This document shows, one piece after another, positions 9,729 through 21,100 of a DNA stretch of 64,000 bases. The notes under the pieces were generated by a model. It was not told the origin of the DNA. It saw only the letters and a list, made by a program, of their open reading frames with translations, and made no database searches. Origin of the DNA: Lantana camara (Eukaryota > Streptophyta > Magnoliopsida > Lamiales > Verbenaceae); assembly GCA_037501455.1 (NCBI GenBank), contig CM074865.1, positions 33,710,501-33,774,500 on the forward strand, given 5' to 3'. The position numbers and the translations under genes are program-made. Position 1 is the stretch's first letter. Each line of letters opens with the position of its first letter.

Positions 9729-12700
9729 TAAAAGCCATTTAGGTACTCTAAGTCCCATCTTCTCAAGATGCACTTTGAGAGCCTATTGACTTTGGGCATT
9801 TCCAAAGTGGATCTGCTATATTCTCTGCTGATGTGACCCTCTTGTTTACACATCTCTTAGGAAACACCTTTTCCTTATAAAGTGATTCGTAATCACGTGT
9901 TCAGTCTCTTAGTGAGGTCTTGGTTCTCTAACTTGAGCAACCATCCATTTTATCATACAATATGATAAAGGAGTTGTTTCATGCTAGGAACTTCATCTAA
10001 CCAGTTAGATGGAGTTTCTTACCCAAACACTTAACTTAGCGTATAATACGACTAAGTTCTCAACTACGATAGTCGAGTTTTGCAATGTCCGTCCTTGGAA
10101 CCCCTTTCCAACACATTGTATTACCATTCTGGTAGAAGTCGTATCCTTTCAATGATTTCATAATCATCTATGTTTGATGAACGGTTACATCAAATATCCT
10201 TCTAACAACAAGATCTTTTGGGCTCTGTAAATTAATACATATCCTCATTTCTTCTCAAGTACTCTGAGGACATCCTTTACAGAAATCTAATGACCTTCTC
10301 TGAGGTCATATTAGATTCGGCCTACTACGCTTAGTGTTGCGCCATATCTAATTTAGTACATAACTTTTCATACATTATGCACCCTTTCACTTAAAGGGAT
10401 TTTGGACATTCTAACTTTCTTAAAGTTATCTTAGGACATATACTCTTCAAAAGAGATGTTCCATTGTCTATACTAAACTCCTTTTAGTATTATGGTTATG
10501 TACTCGTTTTGTGATAATCCTTTTATTCTCTTAGATCTATCTTCTATAGATCTGAATGTCGAGAATATAGGATAATCACTAAGATCTTTCATGTCAAATT
10601 GTTTCTTAAACAAGAATTGGTAACTTTCACGTCATCCTTGACATTCCCAATGAGAAGGATGTCGTTTTTCTAAAGAACCAAAAATTGACTCTTACATCAC
10701 TAACTTTCTTATGTACACTTTTGAGACTTATTCGACTTCCATCTGTGTCAAACGATTTGACTATCCTATGAAATCAAATTGTCTAACTCCTAGAAGCTTT
10801 TATCAATCCACAGATTGACTTTAGGGATTTGCATACCTTATGTATACTCCCACTGAGTATGAGATTTATAGAAATACCTTATTTCAGTCTCTTTCAATCT
10901 CATATTGAACAAGATAGTTCTCATATTAATTTATCATATCTCATAGTCAGAATATGAGGATGTGGTAAACATAATCCAAATGGACTTTTGCATTTCAATC
11001 ATCAAGAAGGTTGTAATGCTTTCCATTTACTCGAAGCTCCACGAGCTTGATCCTATCAGGTGGATCAACCAAGGTCAAAACTCGGTTTAAGTACATGGAA
11101 TCCATATTGGATTTCAAGGCTTGCTTATACTACTCAGATTCCAAATCTGACAGCGTCTCCTCTTCAAGTAATTCCTTGGCTATCTAGGAACGCGTTCTAA
11201 ACACGTCTTAAGAGAAGGGTTTCACACGTGTACATACTCTAAAATTTGGCTAAATTTTATCAGATGGGCTCGTTTCTTCTATATGTGGCGTGGATATTTA
11301 TCCTCAAATTTCTTTGAGGTCTGCTTGCTTGTCTTTCTTCTTCTATAGGAACGATTCCTTAAGAAAGATACATTCCTTGAGACAAACAACCTTTGTCTAA
11401 GGGAATTGCAGAAACGATATTCAATATCGTTGTATAAACTTGAACTCATTTCAAACTTATCTCCCACTATCCTCTTCACTTAAGAGGATTCTACTAAATT
11501 CTTGGATAAGAATAATTAGGGAATTTAATATGCCACATTGCATAGTGCAACTTAAGGACTGATTTTGGAAGGTACTAAATTCAAAATCTCTAACTGCATA
11601 TTCTGGGAGTTTATCCCTAGAATGATTATAAGTCAGTAAAGCTTGCTATGGAATGAACCATGTTGCATTAGGTTTCATTCCCTCATTCAGAAACACTAAG
11701 GTGTTCTCGAATTAGTTTACTGAGAGATAATCTTATTATCTCTAAGATGACTAAGGAATTAGTTACTAAGATATTGGCTATCTCGATCATATCGATTTAC
11801 CTATAACTTATGACTACTTCGGTTCCTAACCTCCTTTTGAAATTCCAAGAATTTCATATAAGTTTCGAATTTGTACTTTAAAAAGTACATTCATTCATAA
11901 TGATTAAACTGACGATTGTATCTAGTGCTTACATTAAGCATCTTACACTCATCAGCATGGATCGAAATCCACTATAATTTTGGAACGTTCCATGTTTCAC
12001 CTAAACAATGTTCCGGGAACGTTTTTCCCTTTGAGATAGGATTCACAGGAAGTCAACTCTATAGGTTCATTTTCGAAAAATGATCCTAAGATGTCTAACT
12101 TGCTAATCCTTTTATATCTCAACGTTCCAAAGTAATTCGAAGCTTTGTCATCTCACTTACTTTTGTTATCTCGTTGTATGTTCAGAACATTAGTGCCTTG
12201 AGTCTTTGCACAACGGATTATGCAGAATTGACTCAAGACTAGTGAATTCTATTCCTAGTAGAATTACTAAACGAGGTAACATTTCAGAATACTCATACTC
12301 TTCGCAGTTCCATTTCAAAGTCCTTATTTGCTACTATAGAAGCAAACGTCCTATTTGATCTCTAGTGTTTTTTTGGGCGCACCCTTTACATGCCCCTCCA
12401 TTGGGCTCTTAAGGGTTTCTTCTTCTTTAGGCGTTCAAGCCTTTAACTTAGGGAGTTTAGAAGAAGAATTAACCATCTCAACCTTTTATTCCTTCTCAAG
12501 GATGCTCTCAACCATTATCAACTAAATGATTAACTATGCTACATTAGCATCATTCTAGTTGAGCATAAAGGGTTTGAATGATGGTGGAAGCAATGTAAGC
12601 AATCAGTGCATTGAGAACTCTTTTCTCAGTTAATGATCGAGACCACAAGATCTTCAAATAAGATCTTTAGACCTTGTTCATGTGCACTTGTTTCCTCATT

Positions 12701-12970
12701 TGGAATATTGAATGATTCCACAATGTTATACCTTGTAACATTTTTATGAGGTGGTTCAATTGCTCTTAAGTGGTTTGGAGAAATTCATTCACCTCAGATT
12801 GCTTCTCTTTTGGCCCAGGTCGAATTTTCATAATTGAAAACTTCGCCCTTTAGAGAACACCTTTCTCTATTCGGAATCTAAAACGAATTTTAGGATCCAA
12901 AGCCAATTTAGAGTTAGTTAGGACTTAGTCAACTCTTTTGACTTAAGGATGGATACGAATGGGTTTGCAT
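9729..12970 (-). pseudogene. Copia Gag-Pol polyprotein remnant, heavily decayed
   Basis: The gag start aligns at the ATG 12970-12968, and homology to the plus copy can be followed to the PPT in order gag, protease, integrase, reverse transcriptase, RNase H. It spans ~3.24 kb against 3.92 kb in the plus copy, so several hundred bases are lost. The longest recognisable open piece is 11279-11479 (GDKFEMSSSL..., RLFVSRNVSFL), matching the post-integrase GDKLESRS...KVFVSRNATFL of the plus copy. At the RT active site (10672-10661) YVDD is replaced by stop-K-N-D, followed by an intact ILLIGN. Frameshifts and stops are pervasive, so no enzyme can be made. Confidence 0.85.
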
Positions 12971-13173
12971 TTCATATTGTAGAGAATCACAGAACTACAA
13001 CCTAAATGTTAAGCAGAGAACTAGGTGAGCATGCTGAATTATAACGATATACAAAAGATAAGGTCTTTAATCTAATGTAGCTCCCACTGTTTTTCAAAGA
13101 TCTATAATTCCCAAAGATCTAAGAGGAACACATTTCCCAATGGGTACTAAGATCCCAAGCATTTTACCTCGAA

Positions 13174-13493
13174 CCCACGACTCGCGGACATTCTAAGTAA
13201 GAAACCTAGGTAGGTACAACTTACCAATTCTAACACCTTTAGAACTCTTAGTAATTGTTTTTGCATCACCTATCTTTCAATATGGACCCACGACTCGTGC
13301 GACATCCATATTTACTTAGGCGTTAAGCTAGACCCATCAATCATAAGATCATGACCAAAACTTAGTTCGAACGACCCACGACTCGCGGACATCGCCCTTG
13401 CTAAAATCGACCATGAAATATTGATCATTTAAAATGATCAATTAGGTAACTAAGAACTAATAAGCTCCACTAGCTATCCCACGACTCGCGGAC
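13174..13493 (-). repeat. Four dispersed copies of a CpG-rich 16-mer, ~100 nt apart
   Basis: The plus-strand text CCCACGACTCGCGGAC (minus GTCCGCGAGTCGTGGG) starts at 13174, 13287 (variant), 13375 and 13478, with spacings of 113, 88 and 103. The plus copia copy has four matching sites at about 45155, 45258, 45345 and 45459 with nearly the same spacings, just upstream of gag. Confidence 0.8.
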
Positions 13494-14634
13494 AATAACT
13501 CGCTTTACTTACTAAACTTAAAACCTATTGATGGAATGCTAGGAATTTAATTCAAAATTTACATCTCGAATTAAACACCTATTTGTTCGAAATTAGCTTA
13601 ATATTTAAGGGGAATTTTCGAATCAACCGGAGAGTTGTTCGATTCGACCTCACCAACATATATGTTATCCAATTTTATTAGTCTTGATTAATGCAAGTAC
13701 ACTTAAATGCATTTCAAACAAGCACATAAACAGATAACATGTCCTAGCATGATACTAACATGTAATGATCATGGGTTCTACCTATCTTATGCGTGATATG
13801 TGGGAGCCACTCCACAATCACAAGTTCTAACATACATGCCACATAAACAGTTCAAATCACATAAGGGAAAGCGGTAACAAAATACGAGCCCTATCTCTAT
13901 TACATTTAACAATTGAGATTCCCCTCCCTAACATTTTGAGGGGTCTTCACTTATGGCCTCCTTGTTACTTGAATGTGGTCCATCTTACTCAATGGGTGCA
14001 TTGTCTCCAAAATGAAAATAAAACCTCATCACCTATCTCTACTCTCAAATTACAATAAAAAGAAAAAGACATAAAGTAATAAGGCTCAATCTTCATATTG
14101 GCCTTAGACAATTACACGGGGCATACCCCGGCCTCAAAAACAGTAATATGGAAAGCCACATAATAAATCACATAATAGTACGCACATAAGTGAGGCTCCA
14201 ACCTCAATTGAAAAAACGCAACTATAGGGCTCCAACCCCAATTTAAACCATCCATGTGCATAAATTAAAACCATACATAGATCTAAACCCATGATAACCT
14301 AACATGTTTTTGCAAGAATTTAAATTTAACCAATAAATTAAAATTCTCGCTTTAAGCTCTAATAGCTTAAAACACGACTTGATGCGAGTCTTATTTATAA
14401 AAGTTTTCGATAAATCCCAAATTACCAAAACAAATAAAATTCCAATTAATTTCTGAAAATTAATAATTTTATCAAAGATGTATTTTCCCAAAATATAAAC
14501 CGCTTCAATTTCTCAAAAATCCCAATTTAAGTTTTATTCAAAAATTAAAAATAAATATTCAAAAATAAAATTTTTAAAATTAAAATAAAAAATTGGGACT
14601 GGATTGCACGAAACACAAAAAGGGCCGGATCACG

Positions 14635-14960
14635 AAAACGGGGCCCTAGCGCGAAACGGGGCGCAGCGTCGCAAGCGCGCGGGGACGCGCACGGCAGGCT
14701 CGCACAGCGCCCGGCCTAGGCCAGGCGAGTGCGCGCACTGCGCGCGCCCTGCTGGGCGGTGGGCGGCCAGTCTCGGCCGCCCTGGGCGGGCGCGCCTAGG
14801 CGCGCCCGGGAGGCTCCCGCACAGGCGTGCGGGAGGAGCTGGGCGGCTGGCCGGTCTGTCCCGGCCAGGCCTGGGCGGTGACGGGCGGGCCTCCCGCACG
14901 GTTGCGGGAGGGTGGTGCGCGAAGCCCGCGTCGCGCGCGGGGTTTCGCGTGTTCATCGTG
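14635..14960 (-). other. GC-rich structured leader block
   Basis: About 325 bp of extreme GC content in an otherwise AT-rich element. It has perfect inverted repeats: a 20-bp palindrome GGGCGCGCCTAGGCGCGCCC (14788-14807), hairpins at 14814-14835 (8-bp stem), 14847-14868 (8-bp stem) and 14890-14911 (9-bp stem, 4-nt loop). The plus copia copy has a shorter block (~43873-44020) at the same place. Arg/Pro-rich frames through it are composition artefacts. Confidence 0.8.
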
Positions 14961-15220
14961 ATCCGGGCTTTCGTTTCGTGTTTTCGTTCAAAAGCAAAAC
15001 CAATCCAAGAAATCCAAAAACAGTTTATACAGTTTCAAATCTAAAATTGTTTTTCAAAATTAAATTTTATAAAAACCAATTTTCAGAATCTTTCAGGAAA
15101 AAATACAGTTTCGTAATTCAGGCTTTCTAAAACAATTACAAATACTCAATCGCATCAAGCCTAAGAATTTCTACCAAATTCAGTATAATTGAGGCGAATC
15201 AGAAACACGATTAACGAGGT

Positions 15221-15233
15221 GGCTCTGATACCA
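15221..15233 (-). promoter_or_regulatory. PBS of minus copia copy
   Basis: Minus strand TGGTATCAGAGCC two bases inside the LTR end (TTCCAACA at 15236). Complementary to plant initiator tRNA-Met. Confidence 0.92.
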
Positions 15234-15235
15234 CT

Positions 15236-17194
15236 TGTTGGAAAACATGAATCAGAAAGCAGCGGAATTTAAAAATTTTCCCAACAAAAGGACCTTGAAC
15301 TCGCAATCGTGTAACCAAATTCGTAAAGATAGAAAACTTACTTTTCTTTTATTCTTTCTTGAAGCGTTTCAAGCCACCCAAGAACGCTCTTCTCGCGGCT
15401 TGATCCCCTCTCCTTGGTAAAGCTCGAATCTTCAAACTTCTAACTTGAAGTCTCTAGAGAAAGTCCACCAACTTGATCACAATCTAACTAGTAAGGATGC
15501 TAGTTCTCTAGTTAGTGTTTAGGCTTAACCTAGGGTTTAATTTAATCTTGGAGAAAGGAAGGTGTTCAACACATGAACCAAGAATTGTCTATTAGCTCTA
15601 AAGGGGAGCTCGAGCTCCCCTATATATAGGAGGGAGTGCCGATCCAAATCCTTGTTGGGAAAGGATTTGGTTCCTCTCTCTCCTATTACTTGATCATCAA
15701 GTATTTTCCAACTTTGACTTTGAATTCTAATTCTAGTCAACTTTTAAGAGAGCTAAAAATATCCAAACTATTTTTGGATAATTTTATACTTTATTTATTA
15801 TAAAATAAATAACTTATTTTTATCTAATTAATTAATTCGTAATTAATTAACTAGATTATTTTCTCCAAAATTAGACTTTCTTTTTAATTCAAAATTAAAC
15901 CAAAGTCTATTAAATAATTAACACATTAATTATTTAACATCACATAATCACGTGTGGCACACGTGTCTTAATGACACGTGTCCAATCACGTGAGCCACAC
16001 GTTTGATTTCACACGTGTGGAACCCCTTAGGCTCGATTAACTCGTTTAATCATTTTTAAGCCTCAACTCATGTAACCAAGTTGTTGTGTGTGACCCTCTA
16101 GGTTCTCAATTCAATTAGCAGTGACCCCAATTAATTAATTCACTAATTAATTAATCAGTCCACAGATTAAACGACCATAGTCTAGCAACAGGTGTTTAAC
16201 CCCTAGCTGAATTGGAATGTTCGGATTCGACAGAACCTTTAAGTCATTGATTCATGTGAGATACAATCCTCCTTCATTGATTCATGTGAGATACAATCCT
16301 CCTACTTACTATCTCTCAACCAAGATCTAGGGCAAGGGAATAATCAGAACCCTAATAATCCGGTCTTAAAGATAAGTGCATTTCATATCCATTTGATCTC
16401 AATCCAAGAAACCCTTTTCTTGATGTCTTGATCTACGGCCTTGGCCAAGGACTCCATATGGCATATGAATGACTTATACAATAAGAGATCACCTTGCAAA
16501 TGCAAGTGTAGGTCCTTTCTTGATTCTCATTCACTTTCATGAATCACTTGTGCAGCCCCAGCATAAGCCTTGAATCAGTTGTCTAAGGCGACATCCTTTA
16601 AAGCTTATACCAAAGACTACAGAGTTAACTCATAAAGTGACAAGGAACCTCAAGTGTAAGGATCAATTAATCACATCAATGACTCGTGAGATATTTCCTA
16701 ATCTGGAAGTTTCCATTTCCTGAAATAGAAACTTCCTTTCCCATTTAGGAATGTTCTCACACGGGGCACCTCAGTGAACTTACTTATTAAAGTAAGCACC
16801 CTCATGTATCACGCACGTATCAACTATACACTTTGCACCTCCATGAAACAAGGTGGTCCTTCTTAAGGGCGCGATCCCACAAGCAAGCCTTAGAGGAGTC
16901 AGGTTGACACTCCCACTGTCTGTAGGACTCATCGGCTTGGAGTATTTTACTAATCATGACTTATGTGATATAGGGCTCGTTTCATGAACCATTTCACCCA
17001 AATGGTAGAGTCCTAAAGTCATCAGGATTAGGGGAGTTCTCATACATGCACAGCTAAAGTAAACGCATACCAAACAAGAGCATATAAAGAAGTGTTGCCT
17101 AAATTCGTTATTTCATTCAAAGATTGTCTGTGATACCAGGAAAGTCCCAAAACGGATTATGACTAATCGGCTTTCTAGGGCACTATTCCTAACA
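15236..17194 (-). repeat. 5' LTR of minus copia copy
   Basis: 1959 bp. The differences I see from 7754-9712 are single bases at about 15248 (C/T), 15968 (C/T) and 16437 (T/G). TATA box at 15620-15630 and the start-site palindrome at 15603-15620. The preserved promoter means the element could still be transcribed. Confidence 0.93.
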
Positions 17195-17347
17195 TATATA
17201 TACCTTGCAAATTGATTATTTTCGTTATCCCTTGTTATGTTGTAATTGATGTTTATTACGTGTCCCGATGTGACCTACTTGATTATTCATTATTGTGATT
17301 TACGTTTTGAAATGTTTTCTTCTTGGTGTTTACTCTTTATTGTTTTT

Positions 17348-17451
17348 GAGAGACGGGGTTCTCTCATTGTTGTTCGAGAGATGGGACTCTCTCATTGTTG
17401 TTCGAGAGACGGGGTTCTCTCCTTGTTGCTTGCGAGGGATGGGGTTCCCTC
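17348..17451 (+). repeat. Four tandem ~28-bp hairpin units
   Basis: Units start at 17348, 17376, 17404 and 17434. Each is GAGAGAYGGGRYTCTCTC plus a spacer such as ATTGTTGTTC and can fold with GAGAGA pairing TCTCTC. In the fourth unit both arms change together (GAGGGA with TCCCTC). Lies just upstream of the PPT. Confidence 0.85.
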
Positions 17452-17497
17452 ATTAATTATTTTTAGGCGTGTAGTGAATCCGAGAACGGATTCTTTT

Positions 17498-17509
17498 AAG
17501 GGGGAGAGA
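17498..17509 (+). promoter_or_regulatory. Polypurine tract (gypsy)
   Basis: AAGGGGGAGAGA directly before the LTR start TGTAACGCCC at 17511, identical to the PPT at 35942-35953. Confidence 0.85.
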
Positions 17510-17510
17510 T

Positions 17511-18173
17511 TGTAACGCCCTGTTTTTTTCATTTGTACAAATATGCCTTATGTGTTTATAAATTACGTAATTAAATTATTTAATTATGTGATTAATTATT
17601 TATAAGGGTTTTAAATATTAAATTTTAATATAAATTGTTAGTAGTTTATTTTATTTTACTTTATTTCGTTAAATTGGAATTTGTTTAATTGATAATTAGT
17701 GTTAATGTTAATTAATTACACCTTTAATTATGCTAATTACTTAATTTCAATTAATCGTTGACTTTGGGTTTTATTTGAAAATGGAATTTAATTTGTTTAT
17801 TTAATTTATAATGTTATGAATTTGTTAATGTTTGCGCATGAGTGTTTAATCGTGCTTCGTTTTTATATGATTTGATATCGAAAATTCGTCAAAATTCAGT
17901 ATGTTGTAGATTTATGTGTTATGAATATGTCTATATGCTAGTTTTATGTTTTCGATCTCGTTTGACGTTGTAACGAATTTAATTTGAATTGTGGAACCAA
18001 ATCGGGGGCTAATGGGCAATTAGCACACCCTTGGTCCCGTATGTGATATCTTGAGCTCGGGAACTCAGATTCGAGTTCCGTCACCTCAGCCGAACTCGTA
18101 TTAAAGATTCGAGTTCAATAGAACAAGCCTCATATTTTTCTAAGCTCGTTTTAACCTCCGAAATTTAACCGAA
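17511..18173 (+). repeat. First ~660 bp of a Tekay-like 3' LTR
   Basis: Starts TGTAACGCCCTG after the PPT, so it is the beginning of the 3' LTR of the element whose leader is at 4782. It follows the family sequence (ACCAAATCGGGGGCTAATG, GTGATATCTTGAGCTCGGG, CCGAAATTTAACCGAAAAC) and then jumps to an LTR in opposite orientation. It forms an inverted repeat with 20765-21427. Confidence 0.82.
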
Positions 18174-21100
18174 AACAAAGTTGGGTTCAGCCTATAAGAG
18201 ACTGGTGGGTATAAAATAGGGCATAACATATATAATATCGCAGAATTTAAAGACCCACACATGCACGCTATAATCCCGTACGAGGTTTTTAAGATATTTC
18301 CCAAGTGGGTAGAACAAAGGAAAACAACGCTCGGGATTACAACTATCAAATTTATTCATTCCATTCATAAGGTTTCATGGCCCGGTGAGGGGGTGTGCAT
18401 AATCTCCAACCTTCTCCTCGTGTGTGCATATCAATTCAATCTTTACATTAGTGGTCATTCACATTCATACATATTCGTTCATAATCATATTCATATCTTT
18501 CATAATCATAAACAATTACACCTTCGGGTGGTGGACGGGATTGTAAGGCCCGGCCACCTAATCATATCAATGTGGCTATGAGGTTTATAAGTCCTCAAAG
18601 CCCGATTAGCGTTTCCTCGTCAAAAACTCCTTGACGAGGTCTGTTTCGCCGTAGTTCATGGTGGAACTAGCACATGGCATCCCCGTCGGCCCAATGCCTC
18701 CCCGGATAGCCACATATACTAATTCCTGGGCCCGTGTTCAGTTCCTATCATGCACTCGCCAAAATCATAGGTAGGGTTTATAAATAAAATGGGTCATACG
18801 TTTGAAATCATTTACACAAAATGAATTGATATATAAATATACTATTTTGGCTTAAAACATTTCACGTAAGGAATATATCAGGTTGTTTTAACTATTAGAA
18901 GAGAAACCCACCTATTACACCTTACTGACATTACCAAAAGAAAGAAAGACTTGAGGTGTCATATGAACCCGGCATCTCCGCCCTGGAGAAAACTGTACAA
19001 AGACAACATAGTGTATACGTGAGACTCAAGACTCCATATGAACCATATACGATGCACGGCATGTTATGCACATGATATGAGATGTATACGAGGTATAAAT
19101 CATGTTAAGAAGTCAACTACCAAGTATTTCATTCAACATGTTCCATATATGAAAGTTTCATATTCAAACGTGTCATAATTCATAGCAATTCAAGTCATAA
19201 ATTTCATATAACAATTAAAACCCAAATATATCAAGTTTTCAATTATAAATTAAACAAAACAAAAGCATTCAAATCATTTAAATATGCAAACATAAAATAG
19301 ATAACAATCAATTCCATAAATTAAGGCCATAAGCTATAACATAAAATTCCACAATTAAAAGGTCAGATTTCATGAAATAATATTATTATCTTATTCTCAT
19401 AAATTCATTTCAAATTCATATCTTCACATTTTACATCAAATGAATCCAAGAATTTCATATAACAATCGTAACACGTACTATTTCACGTTTACAATGAGAA
19501 ATTAGATAAATAGAACATTCAAGTCATGATTGGTAATTAAATACGCGAAATAGATAACAATTAAATTCTAAAATTCAAATAAATTACTTAATATATAAAA
19601 TATATATACTATACATAAATATATATATTTTCGTACGCATGCACTTGCATGCAATATTATATATGGAATATATATACAACTCACATGCATATTATACATT
19701 TATATATATATATATCACAAACATGCACAAGTCATAACACACAAATATATTACGTACACTCACACCTTTCATGCAAAAGAACAGCAGCTATATACATATA
19801 TACACACACAATACGAGCAGAAGCAGCAGCAGAAACTGAATAAAGAAGCAACAGTAAAACTGAAGAAAGAAGCAGCAGCAAAACTGAAAAAAGAAGCAGC
19901 AGCCATGCACTTCCCGCCCGGGCAACATCCCGTACAAACTCTCCCCGCCCGGGGAGAGGAGATGCAGAAACTGTCTGCACAAGGTGTCCCCGCCCGGGGA
20001 CACTTTCAGTTCAAACTCTCCCCGCCCGGGGAGAGTGTTGCAGGAATACACAGACAACATCAGCAGTTTAACTCAGAGCAGGGCAGGAAAACATGGCAAG
20101 AACAACCTCAAGCTTCCAACCAACAATTAGATACATAAAGGTGCAAGATAGAGCAATAAAACATCAATATTTCAGGCCCCAAAGTAGCTCTTAACACGCA
20201 GCAGCAGCAACACGAAGTAATTGAGGGGAAAGGAGACATTTTCATACAAAATCATTTAATGGTATCTCATCAATTCTCAACTACCAAGCAAGATAAGTTC
20301 ATATATCATTAAATGAAGTTCATAAGATCTAATTTCATGCATTCAACTCAAATGAATCCCAAGGAAACATGAAAGATTCAAATAAAGGACATAAACCCTT
20401 ACTATTCAACACTTGATCCATAGCATACTCAAACCAACATGAAAATCAGTAAAATAAGAGTCTAAAGAATGAGAAGAGGATGGAGAATAATATCATAGGC
20501 TTACCTTTCAAGTTTGGAGAGATTTGGTGGAGATATGAACTCAAAAGGTGAAAAATGAAAGATGTTTCTCTTGGAGCTTCAAGGGGGTCTTGGTTTGCAG
20601 CTGAAAATATCTCCTCTTGGTGTATGAAATGAAATGAGGGAGATGTTGGCTGGTTAAGGGTTGATTGAGAGTCAAGTGGGTCCAAGTTTCACTCCAATTG
20701 GTTAACTATGGTTCAAGTTATGATTAAAATAGTGGGAGGTGGTCATTTAGGCGAACGTCACAGGTTTTGGTTAAATTTCGGAGGTCAAAACGAGCTTAGA
20801 AAAATATGAGGCTTGTTCTATTGAACCCGAATCGTTGATACGAGTTCAGCTGAGGTGACGGAACTCGAATCCGAGTTCCCGAGCTCAAGATATCACATAC
20901 GGGACCAAGGGTGCGCTAATTGTCGTTAGCCCCCGATTTGGTTCCACAATTCAAAATAAATTCGTTACAACGTCAAACGAGATCAAAAACATAAAACGAT
21001 CATATAGACATATTCATAACACATAAATCTAGGACATACTGAATTTTCACGAATTTTCGATATCAAATCATATAAAAACGAAGCACGATTAAACACTCAT

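Larger units (their letters stand above)
12971..15220 (-). other. Long non-coding leader of minus copia copy
   Basis: 2.25 kb between the PBS and the gag start, matching the 2.06-kb leader of the plus copy in order. It holds four spaced copies of a CpG-rich 16-mer (13174-13493) and a very GC-rich hairpin block (~14635-14960). ORFs here (e.g. 14243-14491) have no recognisable product. Confidence 0.75.
7754..17194 (-). mobile_element. Ty1/copia element, minus strand, young and non-autonomous
   Basis: A complete 9441-bp element on the minus strand. Its two 1959-bp LTRs (7754-9712 and 15236-17194) start TGTTAGGAATAG and end TTCCAACA. It has a PBS (15221-15233), a PPT (9713-9728) and a 5-bp target duplication TATAT (7749-7753 and 17195-17199). 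By eye the LTRs differ at only about three positions, so the insertion is recent, yet the coding region is wrecked. It sits inside an older gypsy-derived internal region and belongs to the same family as the plus-strand copy at 41653-54200. Confidence 0.93.
17200..17510 (+). other. 3' end of gypsy internal region, right of the copia insertion
   Basis: Continues the region interrupted at 7748. The last ~45 bases (GTGAATCCGAGAACGGATTC then the PPT) match the pol end of the plus-strand Tekay-like element at about 35915-35954. A frame at 17246-17515 ends NPRTDSFKGERL followed by TAA, exactly as the real pol does at 35959, so the 3' end of pol is kept although upstream coding is lost. Confidence 0.75.

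Noticed and set aside
13174..13493. CRISPR-like array of spaced 16-mers
   Set aside because: Only four imperfect copies, uneven spacers of ~70-100 nt, in a plant retrotransposon leader present twice. Not CRISPR.
14604..15130. Overlapping Arg/Pro/Ala-rich frames on both strands (up to 146 codons)
   Set aside because: They run through the GC-rich leader hairpins, exist on both strands, and are not kept in the related copia copy. Composition artefacts.
19750..20060. Leu/Cys-rich frames opposite the CAG tract and GC palindromes
   Set aside because: Simple-sequence and palindrome translation inside an LTR. No domain.
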